DNA of 64,000 bases from Edaphochlamys debaryana. Lineage: Eukaryota > Chlorophyta > Chlorophyceae > Chlamydomonadales. The stretch lies in the NCBI GenBank assembly GCA_016858145.1, contig JAEHOE010000238.1:1-64000 (forward strand). The letters are read 5' to 3'. Shown here in pieces: positions 15,574-26,565 of the stretch (position 1 is its first letter; each line of letters opens with the position of its first letter). The notes below the pieces were generated by a model, which saw only the letters and a program-made list of their open reading frames with translations, was not told the DNA's origin and searched no databases. The position numbers were made by a program, and so were the translations under genes.

Positions 15574-16308
15574 TGCGGGCAGGGGTTTGCTGTCAGGGCG
15601 GGATAGATTGTCGCGGCGATAGTGTGCAGATTTGTTCCCCTGCCTGCTTTGATAGAGTGCTGCTGCCGGTTCGTTCCGTACCGGCAGGTGTGACTGCCTT
15701 ACTCCTGTCCGGATGCCCGCTAGGTTACGTCAGCAGGGCGAGCATCTGCGGTACTGATCCTTGTGTGGGTCGATGTGGGTTAACTGAAGCGGGATCATTG
15801 TCCAATGTGTGTAGGACCGACCGTCTGCTACTGATGCTGGATGAGCCCTCATGTAACCGTATCGTACTGCCGTACTGATCCTCACAATGTCTGCGTCGTT
15901 CTTTGGGGGCTGGGCCCCCGCCTGCGGGCTTAGGTTGGCGGTTTGTTGTGAAGGGAGGCAGTCGGCAAGCCAGACCCTTTTGTGTAAACGGCATGCATAG
16001 TAGGCCGGATCGAGATCTTAAGGGAAAGAGGGTTATGTGCTCGCAGGGGCCATGCATGCAGTGACGCCAGGGGCGGCATCACGCATCATCAGCGGCGCAT
16101 GCCAGGCACCAGGAGGCACGCAGAGGGAAGGAACCTAGCGTATCATCAGCCGCGCATGCCAGATTGCCAGGACCCAAGAGGCACGCAGAGGGAACCCAGG
16201 GGCACACGTATGGTGGTTCCCCAGGGATCCACGGGCGGGACGCGGGAGCGGTGCGGTCATGGCAGGCAAGGTTGATTGGCGGCCGGCCCCATCCAGCGCA
16301 GTCACACG

Positions 16309-16628
16309 GTTATGTGGGCGGGTTGGCGGCGGGGCTGGCGACCGCCAGTCAGACTGCGGTCACTCCAATAATCCCCTGCGTGGGCCGCGCCAGTCTTACA
16401 GCATAGTCCAGCGGCTTCATACGTCAGCTCCTCAAGCGGCAGCGAGCGTTGTGTAGAGCTACCCCAAAACAGGCGCAGAAGATTCCAACTTGAGCTCTCT
16501 CCGCACGCTAAGGTCCGTAAGAGCAGCAGCCCCGCCGCCGAGGACCAACAGGTAGGGCGGACGAGTAAGCTAGCTGCCCACCTCGCCACGTCGCCAGTAG
16601 CGTCAGTCTGTTGGCCGGCAACACGCAC
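16309..16628 (-). pseudogene. Decayed copy of sulfotransferase exon 1 and adjoining intron
   Basis: Aligns along its length with 21305-21581, the first exon and start of intron 1 of the intact gene. Shared blocks include the segment encoding LPLEELT and the one encoding KLESS. The ATG has become GTG (16626-16628) and small insertions and deletions break the frame, so no signal-anchor protein can be made. The catalytic exons are absent. It sits 1.5 kb past the 3' end of the parent gene in the same orientation, which points to a local DNA duplication rather than a retrocopy, since intron sequence is included. Confidence 0.8.
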
Positions 16629-18102
16629 CGTGTGTCCAGGCTGGAGGGCCGCGGCGCTTCAGCTCGTTCGAGAGGGAAGGGGAACTGGGAGACGAGACGT
16701 TCGAGAGGGGCTTACAGCAGTGCCCGTTGGGGCAGCCATCGGAGCCCCCAATCAAGGCCCAAGCTGGGGCATGCACCTACCTAGCGCTTACTACTAGCTA
16801 TCGTTGTTCTAACCTGCTCTTCAGTACACCCTCACTCGGCAGAACCTAAACGCACTAGCTCGCGACACCAATCGCGACTTCACGCCCCCAGCCCGTCACC
16901 CGTCCTGTTCCCGGGGCGTGCCTGGCCCGGGCCCTGACGCATGTGTGGCCCCACTTAGCCGCCACCCGCCACTTGGCACACCCGGGCACAAACAGCCCCA
17001 CAACACAGGGTTCCCAGCCGCGCCAGCCGCCGTTGAACCCACCATGAATCTACAGCGCTGCAGGGGCCTCGGCTTTGCAGCCTCGGCGCTTTCTGCAGCT
17101 TCCACTTGGCTTCCTGGCGCTAGATTCGGGCTTCCGGGCTTCCGCTGGACCTGAGATCCGGGTTTATGCAAGCCCCTCCCCAAAGCTTTGTCACCCACGC
17201 AAGAGATAAAGTGCATGCATAAGGTGAATGCATGGACCGCAGCCGCAGCGGCAGCCCACAATCGACCGCAATTATGGTAGGAAAAGCGCCCGAACAGCCC
17301 CGCAGTACGAGAGCCAAAACGCAGCGACACAGTATGCGTAAGCACCCAGCAACGTTTAGGTGCGAAGAAAGAGACCGGCAGGCCCCTGACTCATCAAGCA
17401 CAGCCGCTTGCCCGTAGCAGGGAGCACAGCTCAAGTCTCGCCGTAGAGTTTACCCCATCCCCGCGCGCGCGCTGAGCACCGCGCCCCTGCCGGCTCACCA
17501 GCTTACCAGCAGACCCATCAGTCCTCAAACACCCCCGCCCACCCCCAGCCTTGGCTCGAGCGCCGCGCCCCGAACTGCCAACCGCCCCTCCTGGCATCAT
17601 TTCAGGCTAGTGACGTCTCCTGCACCATCCGTACAGCAGCAATACGACACTCTCCGAGCAGCCACAGCATCCTCATAGAATTCACAGGGCGGCGGAGCTC
17701 CGACAGCACTACAAATGGACAAGGCAGGCAGAGCCGCCTCATAAAGCCAGCCTGCCCTCCTCTATCTGTCTCAGTACGCTAACCTACAAGCCGCAGTATT
17801 GCGGAAACGCATGCGGCCGGCAGGGACTTGCTCTACCACACAAGCGCTTCCCCTGACCCCGTACAGTATCGGGCTTCCGCGCAAGACGCGTGCGTGCTGC
17901 CTGCCCCCCAGCGTTGTACGACCCCTGCCCTCTACGCCCCCGCGCCGACGGACGCACCCTGCTTGCAGCTGCCTGGGTCAGAGACCAGTCACGAATATAG
18001 TAGCCTTCTTAAGTCAGTACTCATCATGCCGTGGCCGGAAACCGAACGGCTCCGACCCCTCGCTCGTCCACCCTCCCGCCGCCGCCAACCGCCAACCCCC
18101 GC
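16629..18102. other. Spacer downstream of the sulfotransferase gene
   Basis: Presumed 3' UTR of the minus-strand sulfotransferase plus spacer. Nothing coding is supported. The first minus-strand TGTAA noticed is at 16712-16716, which would imply an unusually long 3' UTR of about 1.4 kb. Confidence 0.5.
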
Positions 18103-21100
18103 TCACCACCAGCGCCAGCGGCGCAGCTGCCGCCGCCGGCGGCGGTGCGGCTCGCCGTACGTTTCCCGCCACTCCTGAGGTACGGCAGCGATGATGCCGC
18201 GATCTGCCATCTGCATCACGCGCCTTACAGACGGCTTCAGCAGGGTCTTGAGTCGGGCCAGGGTTTCAGGGCTGCAGGTCTCCGCCGCTGCCTTTGCGGC
18301 CTCGTCTTGGGCGGGGTAGGACTCTTGAGGCTGCCCCTCAGGCGCCGTTCCCGCCACCTGCTGCTGCTGTTGCTGCTGTTGCCCCTGCAGTTGCTGCTGT
18401 TGGTTGCGAGGGTTGGCCTCGCCGAACACGTGCTTCACGGCGAAGCGAGGGGCTTGGCAGAGCCACGCCTGTGGAATGAAGGGGTTTAAGGGGGGGATAG
18501 AGGGGCACGGTTGAGAGTTGAGAGCTAGCCGGGAAGGACCGTGGGAGGGCGTGGGGGCGCTGGAAGAGGGGCAGGGAGGCAGGGTCACCGGATGCGCGCG
18601 CGACTCACGTAGCAGCCACGTGTGTTGTACACGTACGACAGGGCCTCCTTGTCGTACTGGTGCGGCGGCGCGCCGATGAAGGACTCGAAGGTCTTGACAG
18701 TGTCGGCGGCGCCCGTGGCCTTGCCCGCCATGTCCTCAGAGTACAGCACCAGCAGCTGCGTGTACGGCAATCGGTGGTTGGGTCGGTTAGTTGGTTGTGG
18801 TTGGGTCGGTTACCAAGTGGTTGCAGGCGCCTGTGGGGTGGCATCGCCTCCTAGCCGAGGGCGCAAACCCCCAGGTGCGCACCTGTTCCTTGGGGAAGTG
18901 GGCCAGATAGTTCTCCAGCCACACGTCGTACATCGAGTAGCCGATAATATCTAGTGGGATGCACGCGCAAATGGGGGACAGGGACAGGGTGAGGAGATAG
19001 GGACGGCGGTGACGGCTGAGTGAGGCAGAGACACACCCGGCAAAGGGGGAGGGCATAAAATGACAGCGGGCTGACCGAAGGTCACCAGTCCTGCCTCGAC
19101 GCAAGGGCACTTGGACGCGCGCGCCCCGCAGTTCCCCTTCCCCCCTCTTCCCCACACCTCATCCCCACACCTCTTCCCCACACCTCATCCCCACACCTCA
19201 TCCCCACACCTCCCCCACTCACGAGACTTGGCCAGGCACTGCATCTTCATCGCAGTGTAGGCGTCCGGCTTACGATCGGCGTCGTAGTGACCGCCCGAGG
19301 CGGCGGCGGCCGCGGCGGCGACGACACCCACGGTCCCCGCCGCTGCGGCGGGGTCGCCGCCGGCGCCCGCGCCCGCGCCGCCTGCGGCCGCCTGGGCGGC
19401 GCTCTTGCGGAAGGGCGCCGCGCGCTTGAGGCAGGACTCGAGTGAGTCAAGCTCGGCCACCATTTGGTAGTCGAAGGGCTCCGATGCGTTCTGAAGCGGT
19501 TAGGGGGCAGTTGGAAGTTTAGGAGCCGGGGGCAAATACAGTTACGGCGCAGGAGTGGGGGCGCGAACTTCTAGGCGGGAGCGCGGGCAGATTTAGCAGT
19601 CGCAAACAGGCGCCGGGGCGGGGGCAGGGGGCGGGGGGGCGGGGGATGGGGCTCACCAGGAAGGCGAGCGCGCGTTGCTCCCGCAGGCGGCTGAGCGTGC
19701 GCTGGAGGGGGTCCCGCAGGAGCACGACGATCTACAGGCAAGGGGGTGGAGGGGTGGAGGGGCGGAAGAGGGGGGCGGTGGGTTTGATCATCCGCGCGAA
19801 TAGGGGCGGATACCGGCTGGTGGCCTGGTGGCTATCTGCACCATACCCGTTCCAGCCTCGCGGTCCAGCCCAGCTAACGATTTCCCAGCTCAGACCAGCA
19901 GCTCTTCACACAGTAGACTGCCGCGGGTACCTGCCCCCATCCAAGCCCTGGCTCGCCGCACACGCACCTTCATGGCCGGGTTAATCGTACGGAGTACGGC
20001 GGGGCAGCACGTGCACGAGAAGTACGTCGAGGTCCACTCGCCCACCTGCAAGTACGGCAGCATCCGGGGTTTGAAAGAGCTCGCACGTGAGCGCCTTCGC
20101 AGTGCCGTACAGCTCGAGCGCAGGGCCCCGGGGGGCCTCGACGGGGGGGCCTCCAGGGGGCGTCCACCAAGGGTGCCGTTGCGCCCTCCTCACCCCTCCC
20201 TGCCCACCCCCTCCCCTTTAGTCATCCCCATCCCCTCCTCAACCCACCTTGAGCTGTGGGTCGGCGCTGGCGTTACGCACTTCAAATGTCTGGTTGAAGA
20301 TCCTGTGTTTGGGAGGGGGTACGCGGTACCAGTTTCGTGGTGAGCGAGGGCAGAGGGTGATGGACTGGTGATGGCAGGAGAGCAAGCCACGAGTGCCCCT
20401 GCGCACTACCGGTACTGCTCGAGTTGTCCCTGTGCCCCGATCACGCCGCTCACCACTCTAGCGGGCGGTCGCATCGGGCGCCGTCCGCCAAGCCCTCATT
20501 GAAGTAAAAGGTCTCCTGTCATGGACAAGGTCACGGGCAGGGTTTCGGGGGAAACGCGTTAGTCATGTCATATGCGCGCACCACCGGCCCGCACGTCTAT
20601 CTTTCCCGCCGCCCGCGTTAGTTGTCACTCTCCTCCCCCCTCGCTCATTCAGCCACATGGCACGTAGCACTCCACCCTCCCCCAGGGGAGCCATCTCCCC
20701 GAACCAGCTGGGCTCAGCGGCCTTCCTTGCTTGCCTTGCTACCCGCCCTCCCCTCGGCACGGCAGCCCGACCCTCCTACATCGTTCGCCGGGCCCCGCGC
20801 CCGTACCCCCCCGCACCTTGCCGGCGAGCGCCTTGATGTGAGGGTTCTGGGTGGAGTGCATCCAAAGTGTACTAGTTCCGCTCTGCGTTTTTGGGTCAGT
20901 TTTCAGGGGGCGCACCAGGAAACGTGAGGAGAGCGGTTTCCGCTTACGGGGTCCCAACAGCGGGGGCCGCTGGGGTTGCCAAAAAGCACTGCGCAGCGAT
21001 GGGTGCAGTCCGGGGTTGCTCCGGGGTGCAGGCAGTGCAGAGTTGCAACCCGCTGGGCCCGCATATCGCTAAGTGCACCCTAGAGAACCGTTCGCACAGG

Positions 21101-21581
21101 CAGCTCCGGACACTGCACTCTTGCTGCCGCCTTCACCGCGTCAGAGGCGCGCGAAACACACGCGCTATGGGGAGCACGGGGTTCGCTCTGCACGTCTGTC
21201 ACACGTCCGCGCGCTGTTTGGTCGCGGTCGGGTGGCGGCCCCAGCGCCGTTACTCGCCTTCTGCTGCCCCACGACCTGCGGAAATGGAAGAGGGAAGCGT
21301 GTTTGGTTATGTGGGCGGGTTGGCAGCCGGCGTGCGAGAGCCCGTCTGACTCCGGTCACTCCAATCCTCGGGAGTCTCACCGCATAGTCCAGCGGCTTTG
21401 TCAGCTCCTCAAGCGGCAGCGTCATGTAGGGCTCCACCACAAGAGGCGCAGAAGATTCCAACTTGAGCTCTCTCCGCGCGCCACTCGCGGTCCGTAGGAG
21501 CAGCAGCCCGCCGAGGACCAGCAGGGCGGACGCGTAAGCTGCCCACGTCGCGAGTAGCGTCCGTTTGTTGGCAACACGCAT
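18103..21581 (-). CDS. Golgi-type carbohydrate sulfotransferase
   Basis: Model of 11 exons and 467 residues: 21381-21581, 21258-21275, 20817-20882, 20454-20515, 20248-20302, 19968-20045, 19657-19731, 19223-19490, 18883-18950, 18609-18755, 18103-18468; all phases agree. An N-terminal signal anchor (residues about 9-30, AYASALLVLGGLLLL) predicts a type II Golgi protein. The PAPS-binding 5'-phosphosulfate loop is VVGQQKSGTSTLW (68-80) and the 3'-phosphate motif is IVVLLRDPLQRTLSRL (161-176). ETFYFNEGL and HIIGYSMYDVWLENYLAHFPKEQLLVLYSEDM are typical of the heparan-sulfate-type sulfotransferase fold. The family moves sulfate from PAPS to sugars; here the acceptor may be a wall or extracellular-matrix glycan (inference). 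An Ala/Gly-rich insert (about 200-230) and a Gln-rich stretch near 365-385 are additions. Exon 2 is 18 nt, and only a GC donor after its Lys keeps the PAPS loop in frame. Confidence 0.9.
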
Positions 21582-24500
21582 TGTGGCTACAGCTAGGCTA
21601 GAGTCAAGAGCTGTGACTGGCGGCACTTGTCTCACTGAGACCGCGTGGCGCATTCAGGACAGACCGACGTTCACTACGCCCGACCACCTGCGCCGACCGG
21701 CCACGCTATGGGGCGTCAACTTGCGCCAGAGCGCAGCTTTCCAGTGCAAACAGTGGCCGCGACTGGGAGCAGGCCAACAAAGAGCGGAACACCGAACAGC
21801 GCTCTATATTTGTGTCCCCATTAGTTTAGGTGTACTCCTGCCTATTCCACTAAGCAAGCGAGGTCCAGGCTTGGCTTGCTAAGTTTCCGCGCGTCATGTT
21901 TGCATGGGCAACCCTCCCCTCCCCCGGCTCCCCCAACAGCAATACCATTCCTGCTGTCACCGCCCATCAACGAAGTACCCCATAGCATTAAGAATGGGCA
22001 GCTTCGCCCGCGCTGCTAACATGAGCGGGGGTATCGCTCCAGACCAACGCCGAACGCCTGCGCTCCATCGGCAGGAGCAGCAAGAAGCGATTGCCTACCG
22101 TGTTGAACAGCGGGAAACGGCGATACCGCCGTAACCCAACGGGCCACTCGATGGCGCGGCGTACCAACGCGTGGCCAGTTCTTGGGCAGCGCTGCACAGC
22201 AGTGTTGGACATTCGGGGTTACCGGCGGGCTCTCGACGCTTCTCGGCAACTGCGGCTGCTGACAGGGGACAGCTACCGACTCCCCCGCGAACCCCCGCGA
22301 CGCAGCCGACATCGATGCGTGGGGTGCCGCAGGCACACAGGCGGAGCCGGGTGGCGCCCAGCGAAAGCGTGAGCGCACATAGGGGCCAGTCCCGGTTAGA
22401 AGTCTCCCCTCCTCGTCTGGCCTTCGCCGGGGCGCTTTATTCCCTGCTCGCCGTCGCCCCCGTGTTCCGGCGGTGCCAATACCACCGCTACCCGCGGGGG
22501 CAGACCCGCTGCACGCTGCCTTGACCCCACGCTATCCGGCGAGCCAGTCCCGCGTCAGGAGCGCACGTCGAAGGCCCGACGCGACTGCTCGAGGCAGGGG
22601 CCAGGCCGCACGGCGGACGCACAGCCTCCGCCCCAGGCGGGGACCACCTACCGGTAGTAGTCCGGTACCCCGACAGAAGCCCGCCGTGCCAAGAGCCCCT
22701 ATCACAGGGCGCTTCGCTTCGTTAACAGGGGCCAGGCTTAAACTGGACCGGACGCGGCTGGGCGAAGTGGGACTGCCGTGAGGCCAGGCGGGCGGCAATG
22801 GACGAGTGGAGTGCGCGGAGACGCACTATATATTGACTTTTGTGGACCATGCTGGCGCGCCTGCGGGGGTCATGGGCAGCCATGGGCACGGATCTGGTCT
22901 GCCTGGTCTCCTGGTTGGAAGAGGCTGGAGGGGGGGTCAAGCCCTAGCCCTTGGGTTAGTCCCCACCTTTGGTCTGGGTTGACTTCACAGCGGGGGGGGG
23001 GGCCTAACGGAGCGTGTTCCCTCAGGGGGGCAGCTCCCCCGATCCCTTGGACCCTTTGGCTGCGCGGGCCCCAACACGGCCAGACCGTTCGCTCGCGCTC
23101 GCTTCTATGAGCCCCTCCATCCCGAGGGGCCATTGGACCGCAGGTGGGCGGCCAGCGGGTGCGGCTGAGGGAACGCGCGGGCGGGCGCCAGGGAGGGCGA
23201 GTGAGTGTTTACGTACCCTTGTACCCTTTCTGGAGCAGCGCTAGGCTGGGCCCGGGGGGGCCCGAGAGGTCCCGCGCCCCGGGATCAGGCACCTTAACTT
23301 GCTGCTATGTTGCACTGTGTGGCGGGCGCCAGGGCGGGTGCATGAATGCGCGCGTGATGCCCCGGCTTGTTTCAGAGCCACGGCACGCACCATGAGGCGG
23401 CGTGTGGTGCCTTCGAACTCTCCTAAGGCCCGCGTTAGCCGTGGTAAGGCACGGGGCCAGTCCGGGAAACGGACAGACTTCGGGCCTTGCACCGGTCGGA
23501 TAAAGTAATAGAACCCACCTTGAAATCCAGAGGGTATACGGTACCCCTCTCAAGGCTTTACTGGCTTCGTTCCCCCCACCAATCAGGCTGACCTCCGGTG
23601 TCCCCCTCACCAGCATAAAGGCAACCTCCGCCACAGCAGCCCACAGGCCCCCGGCCAACACCTCGAGCCCACGCATCCAAAGCGCGGATCACTCATCAAG
23701 CCTGGGTGGCGGTCCGCCCCGTCCGTCCGTTCCATAAGCGGCAGGGGCTCAGCTCTTTTAACACACACACGCATAGAACACAGCACGTCCATTCATGGGA
23801 CAGAAGCTGTCCAGCACGTACTGCTACGGCCGTACGGCTACGACTATATCGAAGCCGTACATCATCAACGGGATTCACGCACCAACTCGCCGACGAACTA
23901 CGCGGAGAGAGCGTGAGACGCAGCAGAGTAGACGTCACACTATTGACCAGGAGATTCACACAGTCGCCCCTGCTCTTGACACAACCGCCTTCCACATCCA
24001 CAACCCACCACGCCGTTCCAGTTCTGCCGAAGAGTCTCCGCCCGGGCCCCATACACGGAAGGGCCTTGCTTGCGTTCTTTGCAACACAGAGGGCGCAGCT
24101 TGCTTGCAACCCGCTGCCGCCGCATGTACATATACCATTGGGTGGACACACAGGCCCTGGCTCCCCGCAACACCCAACCGCGCAAGTTGGGAGGGACCCC
24201 GCTGCCGCCACACAGGCAGGCCCCCTCCCAGCAAACTAACGCCGAGCGTAGGAGAGACCAGCTCAAACAAGGACAAAGAAGCGTCCCGCAAAAGTAGCCT
24301 TTGAGCCTGCACGATGTGGCGTCCATGCTTCCTTCACACGCACGGCCCCGTACATTGCGCCGACGACACCCATGCTGGTGTACTCGTCCACGCGTACCGT
24401 ACTCCATTCTCGCCTGGCATCCGCAAACCACGCTTCCTACCCGCCTAGCAATGCTTATGCGCTACCCCGATGCCACGCACCTGCCACGTGCTTCCGCACA

Positions 24501-26052
24501 CGCCTGACACAGTAGTGCGATGCGCAAAGTGCAGCTGCCTTACTAGGTGCGGTACTCGGCACCACGTATTGTCCCGCCATGCACACATGCTTCCCTTACA
24601 CTACAGGCCGGTGCAGCTTCAAGTCAGCTACGTACACTTGAGATCCCCTTCAACGAGGGACATGCCTCACAATGCAGCAGCGCACACACACGGGGTCTTT
24701 CCCCTGAGAATTAGCAGGGAAGGCCGGCACTAAACACCGCTCCGGCTGAGGTGGGTGCCAACACAAGATGTATGCATGTCTCGCCTACATCCACGCTCTG
24801 CTGAGGGCTTCCCGTGTGCGGAGCCCTTCAATGGCTTATCAATGCGATGCGCGCTCACACAAACCCCGAGCCCTGCCTGAGCAGGCACGGCTACGGTATC
24901 AGCCACGCACCGCCCCAACCTCTCTCGCGCACAAAGAGCCAAGCGGTTATCCCCGCAGGTGGGGAATGAAGTCGTGCACATTATTATTATGCTGTACAGA
25001 GACAGAGGACGCCAAGCAACCAGCAAACCCGAGAACCTGCACTCACCAGCCAAGGGCACAGCGCATGTACACAGCCACCATGCCATGCCGATGTACCGCC
25101 GATGATCTATGTACGACATCTGACAAACCCGTCGCCATCACGCAACTAAGCGACCGTAACACCACGCGGACGGAGAAATGGCCCCCGCCCCGCATCTAGA
25201 CCCGCCACAACCATGCCAGTTGCTCTTACACTAGCACCCCTCAGTATGGATTTGATATCTCTCAGTTATGCCGCAGTCCATGAACATAAAACCGTATGAA
25301 CTAACCCACCGCCGCCTGCCCCAAATGTACACCTCCAAGCGGCCGCAACACCCTGCCCTCCTGCCAGTTGCGGTTGGGCGCAGTTCTGTCCTGCTCAATT
25401 TCCGCCTGTCAACCAGGGTTCCAGCTCTAGCCGAAGTGTGCTCCCTGCTCCCGCAGTCCGCGCCAAAATCCCAGATGAGCCTTGCATGACAATGCCAAAC
25501 CCCACTGACCTTGCAACACCTCGCGGCCGGCACGGGCCGTCCTTTGCTCGTCCATGTGCTCCCGAGCGCACGCAAAGCACACCGTCCCCTCCCCAGCCAC
25601 GTCCTCCACACCACCCCTGACCCCTCGCCGTCACCCGCATGCTGGCCCCTTCCACCCCCCCTTCGCTCCCCCTTTCCGCGACCAGCAAGGGGCGCCTGCG
25701 CTGCCTTAAGGGCAGCAGATAGAGCGTGATAGCGCATGATACGAAGAATGTGATCCATGCCCAGCCAGCTGCGCCGGGTCTGGCCATACCCGGGAGCAGC
25801 AGTAACCGTGGCGCTCTCTCTCAACCCCTGACTTCCAAGTCACAAATTCGTGGCCTCTACTGGCATTATCAACTGAGGAATCAGGCCTATGCCATCGCTG
25901 CTCCGTGCTCGGTACCACCGGTAGCCCGGCCCGACGCCCCCTCATCACCAGTCGCACGTGGCTCGCCAGCAGTCCACCGCTGGACCGACCAGACCCATGC
26001 CCACGCCGTACTGTGCCGTACGGTGCCGATTTTTAGTCATGCCTGACGCCGC
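21582..26052. other. Spacer between sulfotransferase and MYB A
   Basis: About 4.5 kb without a supportable coding exon. It should contain the sulfotransferase promoter, next to 21581 (an AAATATA string on the minus strand near 21805-21811 is a weak TATA candidate), and the MYB A 3' UTR next to 26053. The middle (22.4-23.5 kb) is GC-rich and locally G-rich. I looked for transposon hallmarks (terminal inverted repeats, reverse transcriptase or transposase motifs) and saw none. Confidence 0.5.
25226..25230 (-). terminator. Candidate TGTAA polyadenylation signal for MYB A
   Basis: Minus-strand TGTAA 823 bases past the MYB A stop, the first noticed in that direction. Confidence 0.4.
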
Positions 26053-26494
26053 TTACCAGTCGCACGTGGCCAGCCAGCAATCCAGCATGAGCACGTCCTG
26101 CGGCGCCTCCAGGCCGGCCAAGTCCGCATTAAAACCGGTCGGGTCCACGGTGTCGAAGGCCAGGCGCACGTCGTCCATGCCCTGCTGCCCGTGCCCGTTC
26201 GCGTGCTGCCCGTACTGCCCGTGCAGCCCGTACTCGTGCCCGTGCGGGTAGCCGTACGCAGCACTACTTGGGCCGGGGCCGGGGGCGGGGCCGGGCGCCA
26301 ACTCGGCGTACCGCACGCCCGGCAGGTCGGTTGGGTACCGTTGACCGTTGCCGTTGGCCTGACTCATGCCTGAGCCGAAGTAGGGGCGGTCGGGACCGGC
26401 GAGCGCGAGGGAGTGCTGAGGCGCTTGGGGCCCCGGCCACGAGGAGGGCGCCGCGGGCTGGGCGGCGGTCGGCTGGGCGGCGGGATCGGGGGCC

Positions 26495-26565
<71 letters not shown>

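Larger units (their letters stand above)
14637..16308. other. Permease 3' UTR and convergent spacer
   Basis: No coding exon could be supported. Two structures are visible: a perfect 96-nt tandem duplication at 15325-15516, and a looser tandem repeat of about 56 nt at 16083-16200 that shares the core CATCATCAGC-GCGCATGCCAG and GAGGCACGCAGAGGGAA. Confidence 0.6.

Noticed and set aside
17799..18194. 131-codon plus-strand frame ending in RRTFPATPEVRQR
   Set aside because: Overlaps the last sulfotransferase exon antisense; its codon pattern reflects that exon.
21850..25200. Transposable element in the long spacer
   Set aside because: No terminal repeats, target-site duplications or transposase or reverse-transcriptase motifs could be seen by eye; left unannotated.
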